In this document: piece by piece, positions 1 to 5,574 of the stretch
Layout: each line of letters starts with the position of its first letter
Position numbering within the stretch: position 1 is the stretch's first letter
NCBI GenBank assembly: GCA_964445255.1
Contig: CAYUKM010000164.1
Location: forward strand, 1 to 5,574
DNA length: 5,574 nucleotides
Direction of reading: 5' to 3'
From: SHLQ01 sp964445255
GTDB lineage: Bacteria > Actinomycetota > Acidimicrobiia > Acidimicrobiales > SHLQ01
The notes under the pieces: model-generated
Database searches by the model: none
The model's input: only the letters and a program-made list of their open reading frames with translations
Told to the model about the DNA's origin: nothing
Program-made: the position numbers and the translations under genes

Positions 1-699
1 GAACAAGATCGCCGACGGCGAGTCGGTCGAACCGTCGAAGGCGGCTAGCTGAGTTGGCTCGGCGAGGGAGGTGGTCGTTCCGTTGGCCAGTGTCACTCTC
101 AGACGCCCATCCTCGATCACATAGCCGGTTGTTCCTTTGTGCGAACCGTTCGCCAACGGTGCCACCGTGTCGAGGTACTGGCGGCCGTAGGCGATGACCT
201 CCTCACCGCGGGCCCCGTCGTACGGACCGGGAGGGGGAGGGGGTGAGATGACATCGGTCCCGTACAGCGCGTCATACAGACTTCCCCAACGCGCGTTCGC
301 AGCGTTGATGGCGTAGCGAGCGTTCATGACCGGCACCACGAGCTGTGGGCCCGGCACAGAACTGATCTCGTCGTCGACGTCCTCGGTAGTAACGGAGAAG
401 TCCGCTCCAGGGGGAACGAGGTAACCGAGGTCCTCCAGGAAGCGTCGATACTCCTCGGAGTCGTGAGGCGAACCTCGGCGTTCGAGATGCCACTGATCGA
501 TGTGCGCCTGCATGTCGGCACGAACCTCTAGGAGTTCTCGATTTCGGGGAGTGAAGCTCGAGATCAGGTCATTCATCGCCGCGAAGAACGTTGGCTCGTC
601 GACGCTGCTCAGCGGAAGCGCTTCCTCGACCAAAAAGGCGTGCAGCGCAGCACCTATCTGAACCCCGCTGTTGGCAATCGAAACGTACCGCTCACTCAC
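1..699 (-). CDS. glcB: Malate synthase G, N-terminal part (C-terminus beyond window)
   Basis: Malate synthase G condenses glyoxylate with acetyl-CoA to give malate and CoA. It is a cytosolic glyoxylate-shunt enzyme of about 720-730 residues. The 233 residues here start at a GTG (699-697) and read without a stop to the window edge. The diagnostic block lies at residues 117-148: GPQLVVPVMNARYA, then NAANARWGSLYDALYGTD, almost identical to known GlcB proteins. Flanking stretches also match, including NREL near residue 53, a GYLVP segment before the block and EEVIAYGR after it. The start fits: family proteins begin a similar distance before this block, and GGGGAG sits 7 bases upstream. The barrel-borne catalytic Arg, Glu and Asp residues lie outside the window, so activity cannot be judged. 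A run of five prolines (residues 153-157) occupies a loop that varies in the family. The gene is divergent from the lipoprotein gene and has its own leader with a hairpin. Confidence 0.95.
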   Translation of the reverse strand, partial: MSERYVSIANSGVQIGAALHAFLVEEALPLSSVDEPTFFAAMNDLISSFTPRNRELLEVRADMQAHIDQWHLERRGSPHDSEEYRRFLEDLGYLVPPGADFSVTTEDVDDEISSVPGPQLVVPVMNARYAINAANARWGSLYDALYGTDVISPPPPPGPYDGARGEEVIAYGRQYLDTVAPLANGSHKGTTGYVIEDGRLRVTLANGTTTSLAEPTQLAAFDGSTDSPSAILF

Positions 700-706
700 G
701 TGGCAA

Positions 707-712
707 CTCCCC
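707..712 (-). promoter_or_regulatory. Ribosome binding site of glcB
   Basis: On the minus strand GGGGAG is followed by 7 bases (TTGCCAC) and then the GTG start. This is the best Shine-Dalgarno match near the gene, and it decides the non-ATG start. A second G-rich GGGGGAG lies a few bases further upstream. Confidence 0.7.
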
Positions 713-721
713 AATCTCCCC

Positions 722-740
722 CAGAGGCCGAACGCCTCTG
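722..740. promoter_or_regulatory. Inverted repeat / hairpin in the glcB leader
   Basis: A perfect 7-bp inverted repeat with a 5-base loop, CAGAGGC-GTTCG-GCCTCTG on the minus strand. It lies 9 bases upstream of the glcB ribosome binding site. If transcription starts near position 744 (from the TATGCT box at 756-751), the hairpin would be the first element of the mRNA. It could stabilise the transcript, control translation or be a repressor site. It is not followed by a T-run, so it does not look like a terminator. The structure is seen directly; the function is inference. Confidence 0.45.
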
Positions 741-750
741 ATTTGTTGCG

Positions 751-756
751 AGCATA
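751..756 (-). promoter_or_regulatory. Possible -10 box of glcB
   Basis: On the minus strand TATGCT fits the TANNNT pattern of actinobacterial vegetative promoters. It would place the transcription start near 744, about 45 bases before the GTG. No good -35 (TTGAC-like) box stands at the right distance, since 779-774 reads GGGAAC, so this is tentative. Confidence 0.25.
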
Positions 757-758
757 GG

Positions 759-772
759 TTCAAACGGTTGAA
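759..772. repeat. Small inverted repeat TTCAA-ACGG-TTGAA
   Basis: Five-base arms with a 4-base spacer in the divergent intergenic region, just upstream of the possible glcB -10 box. Such a short repeat can occur by chance. It is recorded because it lies where a regulator of glcB could bind. Confidence 0.2.
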
Positions 773-833
773 AGTTCCCGATCGACAAACTCGCACCCAC
801 CCTGGTGAAATCGCAAACTATTTCATTAGGTGA

Positions 834-849
834 CGGCCAAGTTTGGCCG
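834..849. promoter_or_regulatory. Inverted repeat CGGCCAA-GT-TTGGCCG, candidate operator
   Basis: Two perfect 7-bp arms are separated by 2 bases, giving a 16-bp near-palindrome between glcB and the lipoprotein gene. It lies about 75-100 bases upstream of the lipoprotein start. Its symmetry and size suit a dimeric transcription factor better than an RNA hairpin, because a 2-base loop is too tight without losing pairs. No regulator gene is in the window, so the cognate protein is unknown. Confidence 0.35.
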
Positions 850-888
850 ACGAACATAAGGTGCAGCCGCGGCGACTTTGCTGCGAGC

Positions 889-894
889 TAACGT
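889..894 (+). promoter_or_regulatory. Possible -10 box of the lipoprotein gene
   Basis: TAACGT matches TANNNT and would start transcription near 901. This leaves a short leader that contains GAGAGAG (908-914), a weak Shine-Dalgarno-like stretch. No clear -35 box is seen at the expected distance. It is a weak call from position and pattern only. Confidence 0.2.
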
Positions 895-932
895 TTTCCT
901 CTACATCGAGAGAGATCAACGACGTGAACTCC

Positions 933-2315
933 ATGAGTAAACACCAGCGGCGGGTCAAGCTAGGACTCCGCGCCTTGCTGTTCGCGGTCTTCAGCCTCAT
1001 CGCGGCTGCGTGCACGGGAGGCGAGTCGGCGAGTCCTCCTGCAGAAACTCCCACCACGAGTTCCAGCACCACAGCAGCGCCAGACGAAGAACCTCTGGAT
1101 CCGGCGGACGCAGATGAAATTGCCGAAGAAGTTGAGGTAGACGAGGTCCCCGAGGAACCGAGTGCGCCCGTCGGGCTCGTCGTGACCGCTAACGCCGCAG
1201 GAAGCGTGACCCTCGGATGGGACGAGTCTCGAGACGGAAGCGTGACCGGGTACGAGGTCACCCGAGTCGGATCGATCGGAACCACCGAGATGTTCGCTAC
1301 CACCGAGCCAACGTTCACTGATGGCGACCTCACCGACGGCGATGTCTTCACCTACACCGTGACGGCGATCAATGACGCGGGTGCAAGCGAGCGAAGCGAA
1401 GCCCTTCCCGTCCAAGTCGGCGTTGACGCCAACCCACCGACCCGCCCTGGAACACCGACCACGGTCGAATCGACCGAGGGTGTATCGATCACCTGGCGCA
1501 CGAGTACCGACTTCTCGGGCATCGATCGATACATCGTTACCCGTATCCTCAACGGCGAAACCACAGAGATCGACACAGTCGATCCAATGCTGTTCGATGA
1601 TGTCGCAGTAGGTCAGACGCTGAGCTATGCGGTACGAGCGGTCGACGGTTCTGGCAACGAGTCCGAAAACTCCCGATTCGTCACCATCCTTAGCGGAACG
1701 GCCTCCGACGGAGTCATCGTTGTGGTTTCCACCCACGCCGACCCAGCCGCCGATCCGAACACGGCTCGTCTGCAAGAAGCCCTACTCAACGCGGGCTACG
1801 TCGTGACCTGGTTCGAAGACGATGTCTTCGACTCGAACATCACCACATCTGACGACGTCGTTCTCCTGCTGGGAGATGTAGAGGGCCAGGGATTCGACTG
1901 GAACCTGTTCGGAACCGACGCCCACACCATTGCGCTCAAGGGCATCTTCTTCGAAGCCTCGGGTTTCCTCGATGCCCCGCCGAGGACCAGGCGCCTCGGG
2001 CAGATCGCATACAACCCTCCTGGTGAGGACCAACGGTTCTTGCAGTTGGCCCTCGTAGACCGGCCTCGTCCAAGCCCGATCATTCCGCTGCTACAGCAGT
2101 TGCCTGATCTGGAGGTCTGGGGAACTCCAGCAGAAACGGCCGAAGAGGCCATCGCTGGACTCCTCCGACCCGGAGGCGAACTCGCCAACGAGCGAGAAGC
2201 ACCAGCGTGTCGCGCCTTCTTCCCGGGCAATGCCGACGCCTTGGCTCAACAAACCCAAGCCGGATGGGACCTTCTCATCGAATTCGTCGACACCATCTCC
2301 GACACCTGCCGCTAG
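933..2315 (+). CDS. Secreted lipoprotein with two fibronectin type III domains and a ThuA/GATase-like C-terminal domain
   Basis: I know no named gene for this 460-residue protein. Residues 1-27 are a lipoprotein signal peptide: basic KHQRRVK, a hydrophobic core and the lipobox LIAAAC with Cys27 as lipidation site. Residues 28-79 form a Pro/Thr/Ser-rich then strongly acidic linker. Residues 80-162 and 168-252 are two FN3 domains, with the paired hallmarks VTLGW...YEVTR...YTVTAIND and VSITW...YIVTR...YAVRAVD. Residues 259-460 look like an alpha/beta fold: strand VIVVVS, a helix ending NAGY, strand VVTWFED, then DDVVLLLGD. The end, RAFFPGN followed by QAGWDLL, resembles ThuA-like or class I glutamine-amidotransferase-like surface domains. 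Cys426 and Cys459 could form a disulfide. I see no catalytic triad, so a binding role is as likely as an enzymatic one. ATG 933 is chosen because the signal peptide starts there. GTG 924, 9 bases after GAGAGAG, is an alternative adding three residues. Confidence 0.85.
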   Translation: MSKHQRRVKLGLRALLFAVFSLIAAACTGGESASPPAETPTTSSSTTAAPDEEPLDPADADEIAEEVEVDEVPEEPSAPVGLVVTANAAGSVTLGWDESRDGSVTGYEVTRVGSIGTTEMFATTEPTFTDGDLTDGDVFTYTVTAINDAGASERSEALPVQVGVDANPPTRPGTPTTVESTEGVSITWRTSTDFSGIDRYIVTRILNGETTEIDTVDPMLFDDVAVGQTLSYAVRAVDGSGNESENSRFVTILSGTASDGVIVVVSTHADPAADPNTARLQEALLNAGYVVTWFEDDVFDSNITTSDDVVLLLGDVEGQGFDWNLFGTDAHTIALKGIFFEASGFLDAPPRTRRLGQIAYNPPGEDQRFLQLALVDRPRPSPIIPLLQQLPDLEVWGTPAETAEEAIAGLLRPGGELANEREAPACRAFFPGNADALAQQTQAGWDLLIEFVDTISDTCR

Positions 2316-4639
2316 ACGCCGTCCAGCAACACGTCGAGCAGGGCGATCGCGCCGTTCTTGTCGAGGGGTTCGTTGCCGTTGCCGCATTTGGGTGACTGGA
2401 CGCACGACGGACAGCCCTCGGTGCAGGAGCATTGACGCATCGAGTCGAGGGTGGCTGAGAGCAAGGTGAGGTGCTGCTCGTAGCCCAACTCGGCGACGCC
2501 CGCGCCGCCCGGGTGGGCGTCATAGATGAATACCGCCGGACCATTCGCACCTGAGTGCCACGGGGTGGAGACACCACCCACATCCCAACGGTCACAGATC
2601 GTGAAGAGTGGCAGCATCCCGATCGCCGCATGCTCGGCGGCATGCAACGTTCCGGGCACAACCGATGCGTCGACGTTGGCTTGTTCGATTACCGGCACCG
2701 GAACCGTGAACCAGAACGCTCGGGTCGACAGTGTTGCAGGTGGCAGGTCGAGCGTTTCGTGAGCGAGGATGCGCCGGCTGCGAACCTCACGCCGCTGGTA
2801 ACCGACCACCTGGCTGGTCACATCGACTGCGCCCAAGCACACCTCCGCTCCGCTGTTTCCGAGTGGGGTGGTGGCGTCGGTTCGCGAGATCGTGATGTCG
2901 ACGGTGGTGCGCGCCTGGGTGTACTCCGCGCCGTCGGAGTCTTCAACGGTCGCAACTCGGTCGTCGAGGTCGAGTGACTGAACCCGATACGGACGGCCTT
3001 GGTGCAGATAGATCGCGCCGGTGTGCACGGCGCTGCATGCCCGTGCTGAGTCGACCGTGCCGACCAGGGTTCCGTTCGCGCTGATGATCTGCACCTCGTC
3101 GGAGCTCGACGAGCGAAGGCCGATCGCTCGGCTCGGACGGTCTCGCCCCGCGTAGACGCCGAGTCGGTGGCCGTTGCCCGGCTTGAGCACCAACCGGTCA
3201 CCGAGAACCAGGTCTCGCACACCGTCATCGAGGGCGTCGCCCCAGTACTTGTCGTCGTCGGGGGCCAAGGGCTTCTCGAACGCGGCGCATGCTAGGTGTG
3301 GGCCGAGCACGAACGGGTTCTCGGGGTTGATCACCGCGCGCTCTGGGGGTCGCTCCAACAGCTCCCGGGGGTGTTTCATAATCCACTGGTCGAGTTGATC
3401 GTCGCCAGCGACCAAGACGGCAGCGCTCGGCTGCAGGCCGCGACCGGCACGCCCGATCTGTTGCCACATCGACGCCACGGTGCCGGGGAACCCATTGAGT
3501 ACGCAAGCGTCGAGCCCACCGATATCGACACCGAGCTCAAGAGCGGAGGTCGCAACCACACCCTTCAACGCTCCCTCGAAGAGTTCGTGTTCAATCGTGC
3601 GACGTTCGGCGGTGAGGTACCCGGCTCGATACGCACGGACCTTTGAGTCGTCTCCCGGGAGGCGACGGGAGATGTCGGCGGTGACGAGTTCGGTGCCACG
3701 GCGGCTTCGGCAAAAGACGATCGTGCGGTGGTCGGCCTTGATCAGCCGCGCGGCGATCGAGGCCGACTCGCTGTTGGCCGAGGTCCGGAGCCCCTGCGTC
3801 TCGTCGACCACGGGTGGGTTCACCATGACGAGCCTGCGCTCGCCCCTGGGTGAGCCGTCATTGGTGACCTCGGTGACCGGCATGCCGCAGAGTTGACTCG
3901 CCAAGAGCCCGGGTTCGCCGATCGTGGCCGAGGTGAAGATGAAGCGGGGGTCCGAACCGTAGTGATGACACATCCGACGCAGCCGGCGAAGTAGATGTGC
4001 CACGTGGGTGCCGAAGATCCCGCGCAACACGTGCAGCTCATCGATCACCACATGTTCGAGGCGGCCGAGGAACTTTGCCCAACGCTGATGTCCTGGCAGC
4101 ATCGAGGCGTGCAGCATCTCCGGGTTCGACAACACCACGTTGGCCGTGGATCGGACCCATGTCTTTTGTTCCGAGGTGGAGTCGCCGTCGTAGGTCCCCG
4201 CGACCACGTTGTCGAAGCCGATGGTGTGTAGAGCGCGGAGCTGATCTTGGGCGAGGGCCTTGGTGGGGTAGAGCAGCAGTGCTGTGCCTTGCGAGCGTTT
4301 ACGGTTAGCGGCCTCAGCGATCGGAATTTGGAAACAACGAGACTTACCCGAAGCGGTGCCAGTAGCCACCACGACCGAGTGGCCAGAGCGGATGAGATCG
4401 ATCGCCTCGGCCTGGTGTGTGTAGAGCTGCTCGTCGCCGAGCGCGCGGCGCACCTCAGGGCTAATTGATGTGATTGGTTCGGCGAAGCGGGCTTCGCGAG
4501 CCGGAAAGTGCGCCACATGGGCTAGGCGGCCATCTTCGGTCAGCTCATCGATCAGTGAATCGAAGTTGCCATCGGAAAAAGGGCTCGCCAAGTCAACGAT
4601 CGGGTTGGAGTCGACAACAGCCACACCCGAGTATCCCAC
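2312..4639 (-). CDS. DExH superfamily 2 DNA helicase, MrfA (YprA)/SftH/Hrq1 family with C-terminal DUF1998-type cysteine cluster
   Basis: A 775-residue ATP-dependent helicase, close to the usual family length. Motifs in order: LYTHQ at 72-76 (Q-motif-like); Walker A ATGTASGKS at 92-100; YPTKALAQDQ at 124-133; motif II DELH at 200-203; SAT at 237-239; IVFCRSRRGTE at 307-317; ATSALELGVDIG at 363-374; QQIGRAGRG at 393-401. The C-terminus holds Cys739, 743, 746 and 752 (C-x3-C-x2-C-x5-C), the zinc-type cluster of DUF1998, plus an extra Cys737. Relatives are Bacillus MrfA (mitomycin C repair), Mycobacterium SftH (3'-to-5' helicase) and yeast Hrq1, so a DNA-repair role is inferred. The MrfB exonuclease partner is not in the window. 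The GTG start is the first usable start after an in-frame stop, and its Shine-Dalgarno (GAGG, 13 bases away) is weak. Conserved sequence starts near residue 27, so an internal start is possible. No actinobacterial LexA box is visible upstream. Confidence 0.93.
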   Translation of the reverse strand: MGYSGVAVVDSNPIVDLASPFSDGNFDSLIDELTEDGRLAHVAHFPAREARFAEPITSISPEVRRALGDEQLYTHQAEAIDLIRSGHSVVVATGTASGKSRCFQIPIAEAANRKRSQGTALLLYPTKALAQDQLRALHTIGFDNVVAGTYDGDSTSEQKTWVRSTANVVLSNPEMLHASMLPGHQRWAKFLGRLEHVVIDELHVLRGIFGTHVAHLLRRLRRMCHHYGSDPRFIFTSATIGEPGLLASQLCGMPVTEVTNDGSPRGERRLVMVNPPVVDETQGLRTSANSESASIAARLIKADHRTIVFCRSRRGTELVTADISRRLPGDDSKVRAYRAGYLTAERRTIEHELFEGALKGVVATSALELGVDIGGLDACVLNGFPGTVASMWQQIGRAGRGLQPSAAVLVAGDDQLDQWIMKHPRELLERPPERAVINPENPFVLGPHLACAAFEKPLAPDDDKYWGDALDDGVRDLVLGDRLVLKPGNGHRLGVYAGRDRPSRAIGLRSSSSDEVQIISANGTLVGTVDSARACSAVHTGAIYLHQGRPYRVQSLDLDDRVATVEDSDGAEYTQARTTVDITISRTDATTPLGNSGAEVCLGAVDVTSQVVGYQRREVRSRRILAHETLDLPPATLSTRAFWFTVPVPVIEQANVDASVVPGTLHAAEHAAIGMLPLFTICDRWDVGGVSTPWHSGANGPAVFIYDAHPGGAGVAELGYEQHLTLLSATLDSMRQCSCTEGCPSCVQSPKCGNGNEPLDKNGAIALLDVLLDGV

Positions 4640-4646
4640 CAGCCAC

Positions 4647-4665
4647 TGACATCCTCGGTGACCTC
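4647..4665. repeat. Imperfect direct repeat TGACATC / TGACCTC
   Basis: Two TGACNTC copies (4647-4653 and 4659-4665) start 12 bases apart, about one helical turn. They lie just upstream of the helicase start and about 50-70 bases before the STAS gene. The spacing would suit a dimeric activator or repressor serving either divergent gene, but two 6-of-7 matches can be chance. Confidence 0.2.
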
Positions 4666-4703
4666 AGGCGTGGGACATGGCCCAGCTGGAGTGGCCGCGC
4701 CGT

Positions 4704-4709
4704 TACTCT
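4704..4709 (+). promoter_or_regulatory. Likely -10 box for leaderless transcription of the STAS gene
   Basis: TACTCT fits TANNNT and ends 6 bases before ATG 4716. This is the geometry of leaderless actinobacterial promoters, in which transcription starts at or next to the start codon. No Shine-Dalgarno sequence stands before that ATG, which agrees. The -35 region carries no clear consensus. This box is a main reason for choosing 4716 over ATG 4677. Confidence 0.45.
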
Positions 4710-4715
4710 GAACAT

Positions 4716-5036
4716 ATGGAACTGCACGCCCGCTCCGATGATGACGGTGCGTGGATCGTGACGCTCTTGGGTGAACTCGATCTTGCCGCGGTTCCTGGAT
4801 TTCGCTCCGCCACCCAAGAAGCTCTTCGCGATGGATGGACCGAGCTGGTCATCGATCTCCAACAGGTCGCGTTCGTCGATTCGGCGGGCATTGGCGTGCT
4901 TATCGGGCTTCGGAGGCGAATCGCCGAGGTGGGAGGGTCGCTCACGTTGCGCGCTTCTGGAGAAGTGCTGCGACTGCTCTCGGTCGCAAACGTTGATGGC
5001 TTGTTCCACGTCGACACCGTCGGGGGCGAAGCATGA
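4716..5036 (+). CDS. STAS-domain anti-sigma factor antagonist (RsbV/SpoIIAA-like)
   Basis: A 106-residue single-domain protein of normal length for cytosolic STAS antagonists. In partner switching such a protein, when unphosphorylated, binds the anti-sigma kinase and frees the sigma factor; the kinase inactivates it by phosphorylation. Family landmarks are WIVTLLGELDLAAVPGFR (13-30), then LVIDLQQVAFVDSAGIGVLI (44-63). The phosphorylation motif reads D55-S56-A57-G58, with Ala where many relatives have a second Ser or Thr. Later, RASGEVLRLL (79-88) matches the C-terminal helix region. The start at MELHARSDD is where family members begin, and a TACTCT box 6 bases upstream suggests a leaderless mRNA. 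An in-frame ATG at 4677 would add 13 residues with no visible homology. The stop overlaps the start of the kinase gene (ATGA), so the two are translationally coupled. A general antagonist of unknown stimulus; the target sigma factor is not in view. Confidence 0.9.
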   Translation: MELHARSDDDGAWIVTLLGELDLAAVPGFRSATQEALRDGWTELVIDLQQVAFVDSAGIGVLIGLRRRIAEVGGSLTLRASGEVLRLLSVANVDGLFHVDTVGGEA

Positions 5037-5494
5037 ACGAGCTAAACGGAGATTCGGGGTATGGCGAAGAGGTCATACTCCGCGTGCCCGCGAAGTCGGA
5101 CTACATCGCGCTCGTCCGCGTTGTGTTGGCCGCTGCCGCCGCCATCGACCCCGACAGTCGTGACGATCGAGTCGACGACCTTCGGATCGCCGTTTCCGAG
5201 GCGGTTACCAACGCGGTGGAGGCCCACCACGCGGCCGGAACCGACAGCCATATTGAAGTTCGCTGTTTCACTCATGGTCACCAAGTAGAGGTGACGGTCC
5301 GAGATCGAGGACCAGGGTTCGATCCCGACTCCGTCGAGGCAGCCCCCGACGCCGAAGATCCGCGCCGCCTCCTCTTTGAGAACGGTCTTGGCCTGCCGTT
5401 AATGCGCAAATTGGTGGACCGCACCGACATTCAAAGTGGCGATGACGGCACCCTCGTGCGCCTGGTCATCGACACATCGCTCTCCCCGAGTTGA
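5033..5494 (+). CDS. Anti-sigma factor serine kinase, RsbW/SpoIIAB-like HATPase
   Basis: A 153-residue protein with one GHKL-type ATPase domain (HATPase_c_2). The N-box is at 49-61 with E56 and N60 in LRIAVSEAVTNA. The G1 box is at 91-95 (DRGPG), and the G2 box at 118-121 (GLGL) is followed by PLMRKLVD. Such proteins bind and hold an alternative sigma factor of the SigB/SigF type, and phosphorylate the serine of their STAS antagonist. The adjoining gene is that antagonist, and the ATGA overlap gives roughly equal synthesis, which this switch needs. The lid segment between G1 and G2 (about 97-116) is acidic and proline-containing. No sensor or membrane part is fused to it. No sigma-factor gene follows within the window, so the sigma factor is either encoded elsewhere or further downstream. 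Standalone kinases of this group may have other targets, so the partner is inferred from the neighbouring gene. Confidence 0.9.
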   Translation: MNELNGDSGYGEEVILRVPAKSDYIALVRVVLAAAAAIDPDSRDDRVDDLRIAVSEAVTNAVEAHHAAGTDSHIEVRCFTHGHQVEVTVRDRGPGFDPDSVEAAPDAEDPRRLLFENGLGLPLMRKLVDRTDIQSGDDGTLVRLVIDTSLSPS

Positions 5495-5574
5495 AGGCCA
5501 AACCGCATAAATGGCTGAACAACGGCCGGTTTCTTAACTACCTGCGATACCGGTCGGCACTTTTGGCGCTTAGG
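5495..5574. other. Unassigned 80-base end segment
   Basis: No secure gene. On the plus strand an ATG at 5511 gives only MAEQRPVS before a stop. Another plus frame stays open from TTG 5491 to the edge (beginning LKAKPHKWLNN, rich in Arg, Leu and Tyr) and could be the start of a gene overlapping the kinase stop. On the minus strand an open frame enters from the right edge and ends SAKSADRYRR-stop at about 5537-5539, which could be the tail of a convergent gene. A weak inverted repeat AAACCG (5500-5505) / CGGTTT (5527-5532) is present. None of these can be decided from 80 bases. Confidence 0.3.

Noticed and set aside
141..153. Palindrome GCGAA-CCG-TTCGC, resembling a LexA-type site
   Set aside because: It lies within the glcB coding region, the spacing is wrong for the actinobacterial GAAC-N4-GTTC box, and conserved codon use explains it.
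843..932. TTG-initiated 30-residue N-terminal extension of the lipoprotein
   Set aside because: It would bury the signal peptide inside the protein and has no ribosome binding site. Its first bases fall in the inverted repeat.
818..1351. Open frame of 177 codons on the minus strand, rich in Ser and Thr
   Set aside because: It overlaps the signal peptide and linker of the lipoprotein gene and crosses the intergenic repeats. Its low-complexity composition mirrors the acidic linker on the other strand.
960..1775. Long open frame (271 codons) on the minus strand inside the lipoprotein gene
   Set aside because: It lies opposite clearly recognisable FN3 domains and shows no domain of its own. High-GC coding DNA often gives such antisense open frames.
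4677..4715. Upstream ATG for the STAS protein
   Set aside because: The 13 extra residues do not resemble the family's N-terminus, and the best -10 box would lie inside this coding stretch. It remains a possible alternative.
4711..4723. GAACATATGGAAC at the STAS start, considered as an SOS box for the divergent helicase
   Set aside because: The two halves are direct (GAAC...GAAC), not inverted (GAAC...GTTC), so it does not fit a LexA operator.

Overview
The window looks like chromosomal DNA of a high-GC Gram-positive bacterium. Codons end mostly in G or C, GTG starts are used, one gene appears to have a leaderless-type promoter, and the helicase resembles the mycobacterial SftH group. I infer an actinobacterium, possibly of the Acidimicrobiia, but no phylogenetic marker here proves this.

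Layout from left to right. (1) Positions 1-699, minus strand: the N-terminal third of malate synthase G (glcB), the glyoxylate-shunt enzyme, cut by the window edge. (2) Positions 700-932: a divergent intergenic region with a 7-bp-arm hairpin in the presumed glcB leader and a second inverted repeat nearer the next gene. (3) Positions 933-2315, plus strand: an exported lipoprotein with an acidic Pro/Thr/Ser linker, two fibronectin type III domains and a C-terminal alpha/beta domain resembling ThuA / class I glutamine-amidotransferase folds. Its function is unknown. (4) Positions 2312-4639, minus strand: a complete DExH superfamily 2 helicase of the MrfA (YprA)/SftH/Hrq1 family with the C-terminal zinc-type cysteine cluster. 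Its stop codon overlaps that of the lipoprotein gene in a shared CTAG. (5) Positions 4716-5494, plus strand: a two-gene partner-switching module. A STAS-domain anti-sigma factor antagonist (RsbV/SpoIIAA-like) overlaps an RsbW/SpoIIAB-like HATPase anti-sigma kinase by ATGA. (6) Positions 5495-5574: 80 bases with no secure gene.

The genes do not form one pathway. The only clear functional unit is the antagonist/kinase pair, which would set the activity of an alternative sigma factor (not in the window) by phosphorylation-controlled binding. The helicase is a likely stand-alone DNA-repair enzyme, the lipoprotein acts outside the membrane, and glcB belongs to two-carbon metabolism. I saw no mobile element, CRISPR array, tRNA or rRNA, and no convincing new multi-gene system. 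The points most worth checking are the lipoprotein's architecture, the D-S-A-G phosphorylation motif of the antagonist, and the inverted repeats in the glcB/lipoprotein intergenic region.
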